A stretch of 23,151 bases of DNA from Hyphomicrobiales bacterium (GCA_013002595.1 JABDJG010000252.1:1-23151), one strand, 5' to 3'. Shown: positions 1 to 7,847, counted from the stretch's first letter. Program-made: numbers and translations. Notes: a model not told the origin generated them from the sequence alone.

Positions 1-115
1 GTCCTCCATAACAGCTCACTGAGGCGTGTCGCGCTCATTAAATTCTATTGCCCAAATCTTATGGCCTGTGGGACACTCCGGCATTTGCAGCATCAAACAG
101 GTGGATACCCACATC

Positions 116-1132
116 ATGCAGCAATCAGACAACGCTGCCGGCCAGACCGGCAAGGGTGCCTTCGCCCGGCAGTGGCACCATCGTCCGCCGGTGCCGATCA
201 AGGTCTCGCCGTTCTTTTCCTGGCCGGTCGATCCCTTGCGGATGATCCGCTGGATTGCCGACCGGTGGGTCAACATCGCCGAAAATTCGATCCTTGTCGT
301 CATTGCCTATGTTTCGTGGCGCTGGGTCCAGCCCTCTCTTGAGGAAACCAAAACCTTTGCCATCGGCTGGGTTGCGGAAATCTACATTCGCAACCTGGTC
401 CTGCTGCTTGCGGTAGCCGGCGGCCTGCACCTGTATTTCTACGTCTGGAAGCGGCAGGGCGAACGACTGAGGTTTGACGGGCGCGATCTGGCCAGGGCGG
501 GCCGCAGCTTCACCTTCAAAAACCAGGTGCTCGACAACATGTTCTGGTCACTGGGCAGCGGCGTTGCCATGTGGACTGCCTATGAAGCCGTGATGTTCTG
601 GGCGATGGCCAATGGTTATGCGCCGGTTCTGGCCTGGAGCGCCAACCCCGTATGGTTCGTGGTGCTGTTCCTGCTGACGCCTGTGTGGATTTCGTTCCAC
701 TTCTACTGGATCCACCGGCTGATACACTGGCCGCCGCTCTACAAAACCGTTCATGCGCTGCATCACCGCAACACTAATGTCGGGCCCTGGTCCGGCCTGT
801 CGATGCATCCGGTCGAACATCTGATCTTTTTTTCATCGATCCTGATACACTTTTTGCTGGCGGCTCACCCTATTCATATCCTGTTCCACATGCAGCACCA
901 GGCACTCACGGCCGCCACGTCGCATACCGGTTTCGAAGGCCTGGTTGTCAAGGACAAGAGCCGGCTTGCCCTGGGCACCTTCCATCACCAGATGCACCAC
1001 CGGTATTTCGAGTGCAATTACGGCAATCTTGAAATGCCCTGGGACAAGTGGTTCGGCTCATTCCACGACGGCACCGAGGGCTCGCACGAGAAATTCAAGG
1101 AACGCCGCCGCCGGATGACGGGAGCCGCGTGA
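116..1132 (+). CDS. Sterol desaturase / fatty acid hydroxylase family membrane protein
   Basis: Predicted integral-membrane non-haem di-iron oxygenase that hydroxylates or desaturates a lipid, sterol or hopanoid-like substrate; the substrate cannot be told. With the ATG at 116 it has 338 residues. The family's histidine clusters are all visible: H195-x4-H200-x3-H204, HALHH at 213-217, H231/H235, and HHQMHH at 290-295. Hydrophobic segments lie at about 52-75, 90-110, 140-168, 176-195 and 236-258, the usual order for this family. The frame is open back to a GTG at 26, but the extra 30 residues look unlike a conserved N-terminus, and AGGTGG lies about 12 bases before the ATG at 116; a GTG at 101 is another option. 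It stands alone, convergent with the ThDP enzyme gene. Family assignment is firm; the reaction is not known. Confidence 0.85.
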   Translation: MQQSDNAAGQTGKGAFARQWHHRPPVPIKVSPFFSWPVDPLRMIRWIADRWVNIAENSILVVIAYVSWRWVQPSLEETKTFAIGWVAEIYIRNLVLLLAVAGGLHLYFYVWKRQGERLRFDGRDLARAGRSFTFKNQVLDNMFWSLGSGVAMWTAYEAVMFWAMANGYAPVLAWSANPVWFVVLFLLTPVWISFHFYWIHRLIHWPPLYKTVHALHHRNTNVGPWSGLSMHPVEHLIFFSSILIHFLLAAHPIHILFHMQHQALTAATSHTGFEGLVVKDKSRLALGTFHHQMHHRYFECNYGNLEMPWDKWFGSFHDGTEGSHEKFKERRRRMTGAA

Positions 1133-1287
1133 CGGCACCCCGGATCGCCGTCAAACGCGTTGCGACTGATTCAACCGGTCAATCGGTAGGAATAGGTCCG
1201 TCCAGAGGATGTTGCGGTACATCTGGGGGAAATACAGGCTTTGAATAGGACATGGGTTCTCAACTGATGAACATTGGACACCGGACA

Positions 1288-1320
1288 GCATTGCCGTCTA
1301 CGGAATTTTGGCTGCAATGC
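1288..1320. repeat. Inverted repeat in the 1133-1406 gap
   Basis: Perfect 7-bp arms GCATTGC (1288-1294) and GCAATGC (1314-1320) around a 19-base loop. It lies in the 274-bp gap between two convergent genes, so it could help terminate either, but it is far from both stops and has no following T-run. A second weak pair, GCCAAG (1345-1350) and CTTGGC (1382-1387), lies nearby. Nothing else was recognised in this gap, which is visibly more AT-rich than its flanks. Confidence 0.25.
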
Positions 1321-1406
1321 CTAAACAAAGGATAAATTGCAAATGCCAAGTCAACATTTCTGATATGCCGCAAACACATGGCTTGGCGGTCGGCTCATCA
1401 CAGACC

Positions 1407-3128
1407 CTAGTCTTGCGTCACCATGACCTCGATCATCGCCTGTCGGCGCTCGGTCGCGATGACCTTCAGGGCCTCGGCAATCGCGGCGGCAAGCTCCTTG
1501 CCATCGGCAATTGTCGTGCTCCAGGCGCGGCTGGCAGCAGCGATCATGGCGTAATCGGGGCTTGGCTCGAGCGATGACATCGGCATGTCGTTCATGCGCG
1601 CTGCCTTGCCGTCCGGGTACATCATCTTCGTCGTCTTGCGCACGGCGTTCCAGACGCCGTTGTTGAAGACGATGGTAAGGACCGGCAGCGCATTGGCCTC
1701 GGCGATCTGGTGGCAGGCGACCGGGTTGGCGAACATGTAGGAGCCATCGCCGATGCAGGCAACCGCAAGCCGGTCGCGGTCGGCCAGTGCCGCACCAAGG
1801 GCTGCCGGCAGGCCCCAGCCGAGGCCACCCGCCAAGGCGTGAGAGAAATAGCGGTTGCCGCCGGCAAACGACATCACCGAGGGATCGCAGCCCAACTCGG
1901 CAAAGATGCGGGCGTCATCGGGCAAGGTATCGGACAGGCATTTGCTGACAAAGGCCGGCGTCATCGGACAGCCGCCGCCGCTTTCGGCCTTTGCCTGAGC
2001 CGCGTCGCGGCGGGTGTCGGTGAACTTGGCAATATCGCGCCGGCGCTGCTTGCTGTTGCCCGCCAGAGAGGCGTGGCGGTCTTCGATCACGGTGCTGAGC
2101 ACGGTGAGGGCATCTGCAGGTTTTGCGGTCAGACTGAGACTTGAGCGAAAACCGCGGATCGGCACGCGCGAGAATAGCGGGTCCGGCCCGATTTGGATCA
2201 CCTCGGCATCCGGGTTTGGACGCTGGCCAGAATCGATCCATGGCACCAGCGCATCGAGCACGATCACCAGATCGGCCTCGGCCAGCATGGCGCCTGGATC
2301 AAAGCCGACATGCATCGGGTGGTTTGAGGCGATGAGGTTGCACGATGGCCAGAACTCGGCGACCGGAATGGCATATCGATCGCAAAATACATCGAGGGCT
2401 TGCGACAGCGCGCCTTCCGGGTCGCCGCGCTGGGCGATGATCAGTGGCTTTTTGGCAGCGGCGATGAGGTCGGCGGCGGTCTCCAGTGCCTCCGGATCGG
2501 GCGCCGGCGGCGATGATGCGGCATGGCGCGGCGGGCCAAGAGGTGTGTCTTTCGGCCAGTCGCCGCCGAGGGGCTCGCGCGGCAGGCCGAGATAGACCGG
2601 CCCGCGCGGCTCGCTCATGGCGATGGCATAGCCGCGGTCGATGAGGTCGGCGGCCTGTTCGGGAGATTTAAGCTCATATTCCCATTTGACGAATTCGCGC
2701 ACGATCGAGGACTGGTCGCGCATGTCCTGGCCCCAGTGGATCGGCAGGCTGCGGGCGCCCAGCCTTGCGCCTTCCGTGGACGGCGTGCGTCCGGCCATCA
2801 TGAAGATCGGAATGTTGTCGCTGGCTGCATTGATGACGCCCATCAGGGCATTGGCGAGACCGACATTGACATGCACCATGACGGCCTGCGGCTTGCCGGT
2901 CGCCAGGTAGTAGCCGTGCGCCATGGCAACGGCGGCGGTTTCATGTGGCGCCGTGACCGGCATCGGCACGGGCAGTTCGGTCTGCTGGTTCCTGGCATAG
3001 GTTTCGATGACCGGTGCGAAATCGGTTCCCGCATTGGCGAACAGGTAGTCGATGCCGTGCTGCTTGAGGCGCACCAGTACCGCTTCGGCGGCGGATTGTG
3101 GAATGAAGTCGGCGGGCAGTTCAGCCAT
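1407..3128 (-). CDS. ThDP-dependent enzyme, acetolactate synthase / benzoylformate decarboxylase superfamily
   Basis: Cytoplasmic thiamine-diphosphate enzyme that decarboxylates a 2-oxo acid or makes or breaks a C-C bond next to a carbonyl. The 573 residues show the three-domain plan of the family: an N-terminal Pyr domain with the catalytic Glu at 63 (HET), a middle domain at about 200-350, and a C-terminal PP domain with the ThDP/Mg motif GDG at 460-462 ending in NN at 489-490. GGAG lies 9 bases before the ATG. It is the last gene of a block holding a cyclase and a TRAP transporter, so its substrate is probably related to the imported acid. It is unlikely to be the branched-chain biosynthetic enzyme, because no ilvN or ilvC is adjacent. 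Benzoylformate-decarboxylase-like, oxalyl-CoA-type and sulfoacetaldehyde-type reactions all remain possible. Confidence 0.88.
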   Translation of the reverse strand: MAELPADFIPQSAAEAVLVRLKQHGIDYLFANAGTDFAPVIETYARNQQTELPVPMPVTAPHETAAVAMAHGYYLATGKPQAVMVHVNVGLANALMGVINAASDNIPIFMMAGRTPSTEGARLGARSLPIHWGQDMRDQSSIVREFVKWEYELKSPEQAADLIDRGYAIAMSEPRGPVYLGLPREPLGGDWPKDTPLGPPRHAASSPPAPDPEALETAADLIAAAKKPLIIAQRGDPEGALSQALDVFCDRYAIPVAEFWPSCNLIASNHPMHVGFDPGAMLAEADLVIVLDALVPWIDSGQRPNPDAEVIQIGPDPLFSRVPIRGFRSSLSLTAKPADALTVLSTVIEDRHASLAGNSKQRRRDIAKFTDTRRDAAQAKAESGGGCPMTPAFVSKCLSDTLPDDARIFAELGCDPSVMSFAGGNRYFSHALAGGLGWGLPAALGAALADRDRLAVACIGDGSYMFANPVACHQIAEANALPVLTIVFNNGVWNAVRKTTKMMYPDGKAARMNDMPMSSLEPSPDYAMIAAASRAWSTTIADGKELAAAIAEALKVIATERRQAMIEVMVTQD

Positions 3129-3173
3129 GCAACAGGGCTCCGGTCAACTGGGTCAATAATTGTTGCCGTTGGT

Positions 3174-3206
3174 ATTATACGTCATGTTGGACAATTGCAC
3201 TCCAAC
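3174..3206 (-). promoter_or_regulatory. Candidate promoter and operator of the ThDP enzyme gene
   Basis: Read on the minus strand, a perfect TATAAT (3179-3174) lies about 45 bases before the ATG at 3128. No good -35 hexamer sits 16-18 bases upstream. Instead a palindrome, GTTGGA (3186-3191) - 9 bases - TCCAAC (3201-3206), covers the -35 region, as expected for an activator site. It also lies just beyond the stop of the TRAP large permease gene, so a role at the mRNA 3' end is an alternative. Confidence 0.4.
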
Positions 3207-3209
3207 TCC

Positions 3210-4526
3210 TCATCGGCGGATCTGGCCCGGAAGCCAGGTGGCGAGATCGGGGATGAGGATGATGAGGACAAGGACCGATAGGGCCAAAAGAATGAACGGA
3301 AATGCGGCGCGGTAGACCTGGCCAAGGTTGATGTCAGGCGGGGCGACGCCTTTCATGACGAAGATCAACAGACCGAAGGGAGGCGTCGTGAAGCTGATTT
3401 CCATGACCACCAGCATCAGGACACCGAACCATAGCTGGTTGATATCGAGCGTCTGGGTGAGCGGGATGAAGAACGGCAGGGTGATCATGATCATGCTGAC
3501 CTGATCCATGAAGGCGCCGAGCAGTAAAAGGATCACCAGCATGGCCAGCAGGATCGGCACGGCGCCGGCATCAAGACCGTTGATCAGGTTGAGCAGGCCG
3601 TTGGCGGCGCCGGAAAAGGCAAGGATCTGGGAAAAGGTGACAGAACCGGCGATGATGAACAGGATCATCACCGAAATCTTTGCGGTCTCGGCGATGGCTG
3701 TCAGCATGGCCCGGAAGGTGAATTTGCCGTAGGCGATGGCGGCGATGACCGATGCGACACTGCCAAGCGCTGCGGATTCGGTCGGCGTTGCCAGGCCGCC
3801 AAGGATGCTGCCGACCACGACGATAAAGATCCCGAGCAGCGGCACGACATAGACCAGGAACGGTTTCCAGCGCTGCCAGCGGGTCGAATGCGGCACGTCG
3901 TAGGCCGGCGCCAGTTCGGGGTTGAGCGTACATCTGACGATGATGTAGGCAAGAAAAGCTGCCGCCATCATCAGGCCGGGAATGATGCCGGCAATCAGCA
4001 ATTTGGCGATCGATATGCCGGCCAGGCTGCCGAGCAGCACGGCCAGCGCCGATGGCGGGATCAGCATGGCGATGCTGCCGGTTGCCATGATCGGGCCCAT
4101 GGCCAGCGTCGGGTGATAACCGCGCTTGAGCATATCGGGCAACAGCGCGCTGCCGAGCACCGCGGTGTTGGCGATGGTTGAGCCCGACAGCGAGGAGAAC
4201 ACGGTGCCGCCGAGCACCGAGACGATCGACAGGCGCCCGGGCACGCGGGCGATCAGGCGGTCGATGGCGTTTATGGCGGTGAAGGCAACGCCGGTCTGGA
4301 ACAGGATCTCACCCATCAGCAGGAACAGCGGGATCGGCGCCAGCGAGAAATTGCTGACCGAGGCAACGGTGTTGCGCACCATCTGGTCAAGCCCGATTTC
4401 ACCGCCAAGGAAGACGATGGCCCCGATGATGTTGACGCCGATGAAAGCAAACGCAACCGGCAGGCCGGTGACCATGAGCGCGATCAGCGTGCCGAGCAGC
4501 AGGAAAAGCGCCCACCCCCATTCCAT
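3210..4526 (-). CDS. TRAP transporter large permease subunit (DctM type)
   Basis: The 438-residue large membrane subunit of a tripartite ATP-independent periplasmic transporter; it carries out Na+- or H+-coupled uptake of a carboxylate delivered by the binding protein. It is hydrophobic throughout, with about a dozen membrane segments, and shows typical family stretches such as PIPLFLLMGE (about 83-92), FSSLSGSTIANTA (about 130-142) and IPPSALAVLLGS. Length is normal for the family. An AAGGAG 8 bases before the ATG is an ideal ribosome site, and the start lies 3 bases after the stop of the small permease gene, so the two are surely translated from one mRNA. Confidence 0.95.
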   Translation of the reverse strand: MEWGWALFLLLGTLIALMVTGLPVAFAFIGVNIIGAIVFLGGEIGLDQMVRNTVASVSNFSLAPIPLFLLMGEILFQTGVAFTAINAIDRLIARVPGRLSIVSVLGGTVFSSLSGSTIANTAVLGSALLPDMLKRGYHPTLAMGPIMATGSIAMLIPPSALAVLLGSLAGISIAKLLIAGIIPGLMMAAAFLAYIIVRCTLNPELAPAYDVPHSTRWQRWKPFLVYVVPLLGIFIVVVGSILGGLATPTESAALGSVASVIAAIAYGKFTFRAMLTAIAETAKISVMILFIIAGSVTFSQILAFSGAANGLLNLINGLDAGAVPILLAMLVILLLLGAFMDQVSMIMITLPFFIPLTQTLDINQLWFGVLMLVVMEISFTTPPFGLLIFVMKGVAPPDINLGQVYRAAFPFILLALSVLVLIILIPDLATWLPGQIRR

Positions 4527-4529
4527 GGT

Positions 4530-5015
4530 TCAGGCTCCTTGCCGGTCGAGGCGGGCGAGCCGCGTGGCGAATTCGACAACCAGTAATCCGCCAGCAAAGG
4601 CAACGACCGCCAGGAACGGCCATTCCGGGACAACCAGTTCCTTGAAGATCATGTCACCGCGCTCGATGCCATCGCGGGTGACCCGCAGGGCGTACCATGT
4701 GAGGATTGAACAGATAGCCATGCCAAGCAGGTTGGCAATCGCGTCCAGTGCGCGCCGGGCGCGCACCGGCAGACCGGTCAACAGCAGATCGACGCTGACG
4801 TGGGCGTTCTCGCGCAACACCCAGGGGGCGGCGAGGAACGTGGCGATGAACAGGACATATTCTGAGACTTCAAGCAGCCACGGGAAGTTGCCGACACCCA
4901 GGTTGCGAATGACGACATCGGTGGTGATGGCAACGGCGAGCACGGCAATGGCGATGCCGGCAGCGTACCCAAGCGCGGTGACAAGGGTGTTGTGGGCAAC
5001 GGCAATGCGGCTCAT
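4530..5015 (-). CDS. TRAP transporter small permease subunit (DctQ type)
   Basis: The 161-residue small membrane subunit of the TRAP transporter, predicted to have four transmembrane helices (about 12-32, 48-68, 90-110 and 131-152) and to pair with the large permease encoded immediately downstream. The conserved pattern with ENAHVSVDLL at about 69-78, between helices 2 and 3, is typical of DctQ proteins. No strong Shine-Dalgarno sequence is visible; GGGG lies about 8 bases before the ATG. It is separated from the binding-protein gene by 211 bp of palindromic repeats, which is unusual inside a TRAP operon. Confidence 0.92.
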   Translation of the reverse strand: MSRIAVAHNTLVTALGYAAGIAIAVLAVAITTDVVIRNLGVGNFPWLLEVSEYVLFIATFLAAPWVLRENAHVSVDLLLTGLPVRARRALDAIANLLGMAICSILTWYALRVTRDGIERGDMIFKELVVPEWPFLAVVAFAGGLLVVEFATRLARLDRQGA

Positions 5016-5037
5016 AGGAGACGCCCCATATTGCCTT

Positions 5038-5110
5038 CCTCGGGCTTGACCCGAGGATCCATCTCACGACGCACGCTCGTCGTGACATTTGGATGGGTCC
5101 TCGGGTCAAG
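5038..5110. repeat. Composite palindromic (REP-like) repeat
   Basis: The left arm 5045-5062 (CTTGACCCGAGGATCCAT) matches the reverse complement of 5093-5110 at 17 of 18 positions. Two perfect hairpins are nested in it: CCTCGGG-CTTGA-CCCGAGG (5038-5056) and CACGACG-CACGCT-CGTCGTG (5065-5084). The CCTCGGGCTTGACCCGAGGA unit is, from general knowledge, a dispersed intergenic repeat common in alphaproteobacterial genomes. It lies between the TRAP binding-protein and small-permease genes, so it will be transcribed and can fold in the mRNA. Confidence 0.8.
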
Positions 5111-5180
5111 CGCCAGGAAAGCAGTATATGGGATGGTCGTCGGATACATTGCAGACGCTTCAATGTGTTGCACTGCAGAC

Positions 5181-5217
5181 CCCCTCCCTAACCCTCCCCC
5201 CGAAACGGGGAGAGGGG
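5181..5217. repeat. C-rich hairpin repeat after the TRAP binding-protein gene
   Basis: The stem CCCTCCCCCCG (5192-5202) pairs with CGGGGAGAGGG (5206-5216) with one mismatch and an AAA loop, preceded by CCCCTCCCTAA. This is another dispersed repeat type familiar from alphaproteobacterial intergenic DNA. It lies 11 bases past the stop of the binding-protein gene on the minus strand, so it could block 3' exonucleases or attenuate transcription. It lacks a U-run, so it is not a classical terminator. Confidence 0.7.
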
Positions 5218-5226
5218 ATATCCGTA

Positions 5227-6186
5227 CTACTTGCTCAACAGTTCTTTCAGCTTCGGTCCGGTCTCGGGGTTGGCCTTGATGAACTCGGCCCAGCCGGTCT
5301 CATAGGCCTGCTTGAGGTAGGCTTCACCCTCGGCGCCCTCAAAGGTGATCGTTTCGATGCCGGCGTCGGCCTGGCGTTTGACTTCGGTTGCATTGACCGC
5401 CTTGTCCTCATCGCACAGGCCTTCCATGAAGGCGGCGGCCTCCTCAAGGACCTTTTGCTGGTCGGCGCTGAGCTTGGCCCAGGCATCATGGTTGATCAGC
5501 ACTTCGACGGACGCCCGGTAGAAGGGCGGGTCAACGCGGTATTTGGTGACCTCGTGCCAGCCGAGGTCGAGGACCCCTTGTGTCGGCCAGCCGTAGCCAT
5601 CGACTGTGCCGCGCTCAAGGGCCGTATAGACATCGCCTGGCTTGGTGCGGATCAGGCTGGCGCCCATGGCGCCGAAGAACGCGCGGTAGATCGGCGTTGT
5701 GCGGATCTTCAGGCCGGTCAGGTCGCGCTTGTCGATCTTCTTGTTGAGATACAGATGGAACGGCACGCAGTCCTTCTGGCGGGCCAGGTGATAGACGTTC
5801 ATGCGCTCCTTGTGGAGGGCATTGGTGTGCGCCCAGGCGCCGTTCGCCCGCTCCTCGGCAATGGTAAAGGCGCTCAGCTTGAAGACGTCGGCTTCCGGCA
5901 TCAGCTTGGTGTAAAAGGCACCGGGCAGATTGCCGATATGAACAACACCGGTGCGGATCGCATCACCCAGTTGGAACGGGTTCATGACCTTGCCGCCGCC
6001 GCCCTTGTAATCGATGCGCACCTTGCCGCCGCCGATCTCGTTGGCCTTTTCGATGAACCGCTGAAAATTCTTGGTGAAGGTGGTTCCATCGGCAAAGGCG
6101 CTGACGGCGGACAGAACCGCCTCTTCAGCGGCAGCCGATGCCGACAGCATGCCGGCCAGTGCAAATCCCAGTACGAGGCGTTTCAT
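5227..6186 (-). CDS. TRAP transporter substrate-binding protein (DctP type), periplasmic
   Basis: The 319-residue periplasmic receptor of the TRAP transporter encoded downstream. It begins with a Sec signal peptide (MKR, hydrophobic core, cleavage near ASAAA-EE at about residue 20). The mature part has DctP features: LTGLKIRT, whose Arg is expected to form the salt bridge with the ligand carboxylate; the dimer/ligand region ALERGTVDGYGWP; and the late helix motif LSADQQKVLEEAA. Length is normal. GGGAGA lies 6 bases before the ATG. The gene lies 43 bases after the cyclase gene and probably shares its mRNA. The ligand cannot be told from sequence. Confidence 0.95.
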   Translation of the reverse strand: MKRLVLGFALAGMLSASAAAEEAVLSAVSAFADGTTFTKNFQRFIEKANEIGGGKVRIDYKGGGGKVMNPFQLGDAIRTGVVHIGNLPGAFYTKLMPEADVFKLSAFTIAEERANGAWAHTNALHKERMNVYHLARQKDCVPFHLYLNKKIDKRDLTGLKIRTTPIYRAFFGAMGASLIRTKPGDVYTALERGTVDGYGWPTQGVLDLGWHEVTKYRVDPPFYRASVEVLINHDAWAKLSADQQKVLEEAAAFMEGLCDEDKAVNATEVKRQADAGIETITFEGAEGEAYLKQAYETGWAEFIKANPETGPKLKELLSK

Positions 6187-6229
6187 CCCTGTTCTCCCTT
6201 TTGGTGTTTATCCGTTCCGTTCTATTGGT

Positions 6230-7357
6230 TCACTGTCCGGGCGCACCGATTGCGACAGGGCGTACAGGCGAGCCGGCGTGGCCCTTTTCGCGCAGCGGCA
6301 GGATCATCGTGCACGACGTCCATACCTTGTCCTTGGCAAGCGCGCCGAGATTGGCGTTCTGGATCTGGTGAATGCCGGCGACCGCCAGATTGTAATGGTG
6401 GATGTAGAACGGCAGGCCCTGGTCCATGCCCTGCGGCGGCATGGTCTTTTGCTGCAATTGTCCGTCGGCGACCGGATCGGTGAACGGGTTGTCGAGGGCG
6501 ATCAGGACGACCTTGCGCTCGGCAAGATACTCGGCCGCATCGATCGCGAGACCTGGACCCTTGGTGTAGTAGGTCTTGGAGGTGTCCGGATCGGCCCAGT
6601 TGTCGCCCCAGCCGGTGTAGATGTAGACAACATCGCCCGGCAGGATGCCGCGCCAGTCGAGCCCCTGGGCTTTCAGCATGGCCTCGATATCGGCCTTGGT
6701 CACCAGGGTGCCCGGCGTCAACGTTTCGCCCTTGCCCATATGGCCCTTGGCATCGAGCAGCACGGCCGAGGTTACTATCGGCGGCACATTCTCGATACCG
6801 AGTTTGAGAAGCGGTGAGTCCGGCGTCGGTTTGACGTCCTTCTGGCTGTGGCCACCATAATAATGCGCGCCATCGAGCGGGGCATCGCCCTTGCCGTCCC
6901 AGGCCTTGTCGTAATAGGCAAAATGCCCCAGCGCATCCATCTGGGTGCCCTGCGCGCCGGGTTCGCCGCCATTGACCTGTTCGCCGTTGAACACATGGCG
7001 GGTGCCGGGCAGCGAAATGGACGGTGTGTAGGTGAACGACAGGGGCCGGCCGAACGGTGAGGCCGGCATCGTGTTGGAGCGCACATGGCTGAGCTCGTAG
7101 GACTTGGCGCCGGCTGCCATCATGTGCCCGGCACATCTCATCCAGGTGCCGGCGCCGATTGTGTTGGCCATGCCCCTTTGGTCGCCGGCTGCCCACGGCC
7201 CGCCCGGGACAAGGGCTGCCGATTTTTCAACCAGTGCCTTTTGATCGTCGGATGCAGCACGGGCTGGAGACGTTGCGTGCGACACACCAGCGGCGAGCAC
7301 CAGCGCTGCGACCGCCAGTTTGCCCGATGGTGTTGTCAAAATGGCGCGTTCGAACAT
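6230..7357 (-). CDS. Secreted cyclase-family (kynurenine formamidase-like) protein with altered metal site
   Basis: A 375-residue member of the cyclase family (Pfam Cyclase, PF04199), which includes kynurenine formamidase and isatin hydrolase. A signal peptide is likely: basic start, hydrophobic core at 14-25, cleavage near SPARAA-SD at about 35. The family motif HxGTHxDxxxH appears as A135-Q-G-T-Q139-M-D141-A-L-G-H145, so Asp141 and His145 are kept but the two metal-binding His are Ala and Gln. Further on, IHHYNL (319-324) matches the later His region, while the usual late Glu is probably Gln333. It leads the TRAP operon, with GGAGGGAG just before the ATG, and may process an amide or lactone precursor of the imported acid. 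A GTQxD subfamily may exist with a different chemistry, so the reaction is uncertain. Confidence 0.82.
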   Translation of the reverse strand: MFERAILTTPSGKLAVAALVLAAGVSHATSPARAASDDQKALVEKSAALVPGGPWAAGDQRGMANTIGAGTWMRCAGHMMAAGAKSYELSHVRSNTMPASPFGRPLSFTYTPSISLPGTRHVFNGEQVNGGEPGAQGTQMDALGHFAYYDKAWDGKGDAPLDGAHYYGGHSQKDVKPTPDSPLLKLGIENVPPIVTSAVLLDAKGHMGKGETLTPGTLVTKADIEAMLKAQGLDWRGILPGDVVYIYTGWGDNWADPDTSKTYYTKGPGLAIDAAEYLAERKVVLIALDNPFTDPVADGQLQQKTMPPQGMDQGLPFYIHHYNLAVAGIHQIQNANLGALAKDKVWTSCTMILPLREKGHAGSPVRPVAIGAPGQ

Positions 7358-7449
7358 GATCTCCCTCCACTCTACAAACCCGGTTTCAAAGTAAACCGCA
7401 ATTTGGCCGGGGCGTCCAGTTGGGAGATGGCCAGGAGACCCGCTCTAGG

Positions 7450-7467
7450 TAAGAACGTTCATAAGAA
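7450..7467. promoter_or_regulatory. Direct repeat upstream of the cyclase-TRAP operon
   Basis: TAAGAA occurs at 7450-7455 and 7462-7467, a 12-base period, with the 8-bp palindrome GAACGTTC (7453-7460) between them. It lies about 95-110 bases before the cyclase start in an otherwise featureless 213-bp gap, so it could be a regulator site for the operon. No convincing -35/-10 pair was found here. Confidence 0.2.
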
Positions 7468-7570
7468 TGCCCGCCTGACCCCCAAAGGTTGAGAGTGACT
7501 TGTTCGAATGGTGTTGAGCGGGCAAACAAGACAATCGCAATGTGCCTGCAGGTCCTTGCTTGAGCTATTC

Positions 7571-7822
7571 TTACCCGGCCGCTTGTTCCGGATCCAGCAG
7601 GCGGTGCAGGTGGACGATGAAATAGCGCATCTCGGCGATGTCGATGGTCTGCCGTGCCTTGGTTTCCCAGGCAACATGGGCCTCGGCGTAATTGGGATAG
7701 ATGCCAACGATATCGAGGTTTGCGATGTCCTTGAATTCGACACCATCCAGATCGGTCAGTTCACCGCCGAATACCAGATGCAAAAGCTGTTCAGGGGCTC
7801 CATCGTTGTCGTCACTTGCCAT
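7571..7822 (-). CDS. DUF4170 domain protein
   Basis: A small 83-residue cytoplasmic protein matching the alphaproteobacterial DUF4170 family, recognised by LHLVFGGEL, LDIVGIYPNY-EAHVAW and the C-terminal MRYFIVHLHRLLDPE. Its function is unknown. The frame is open to 7891, but the ATG at 7822 is chosen because GGAGG lies 8 bases before it and because upstream starts would run into the phosphatase gene. It is the last gene of the ubiA-pmbA-phosphatase run, 25 bases after the phosphatase stop, an order I recall as common in Hyphomicrobiales. Confidence 0.85.
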   Translation of the reverse strand: MASDDNDGAPEQLLHLVFGGELTDLDGVEFKDIANLDIVGIYPNYAEAHVAWETKARQTIDIAEMRYFIVHLHRLLDPEQAAG

Positions 7823-7847
7823 GGCATTTTCCTCCAGATCTGAATAT

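Noticed and set aside
1133..1406. Possible small RNA or tRNA in the longest gene-free gap
   Set aside because: No cloverleaf, T-loop or clear promoter-terminator pair was seen; only a 7-bp-arm inverted repeat.
1407..3128. ThDP enzyme as biosynthetic acetolactate synthase (ilvB)
   Set aside because: The neighbours are a transporter and a cyclase, with no small subunit or ilvC; the HET and GDG-NN motifs are shared by the whole superfamily.
4126..5049. Long plus-strand open frame opposite the TRAP permease genes
   Set aside because: The translation is rich in Ser/Arg/Thr with no family-like motif, and the opposite strand encodes clear DctM and DctQ proteins. It is a by-product of high GC.
5181..5217. 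C-rich hairpin as a classical Rho-independent terminator
   Set aside because: No U-run follows the stem on either strand, and permease genes that need the same message lie downstream.
5089..6483. 464-codon plus-strand open frame across the TRAP binding-protein gene
   Set aside because: It reads through the palindromic repeats and lies antisense to a well-supported DctP gene with signal peptide and ribosome site. No recognisable domain.
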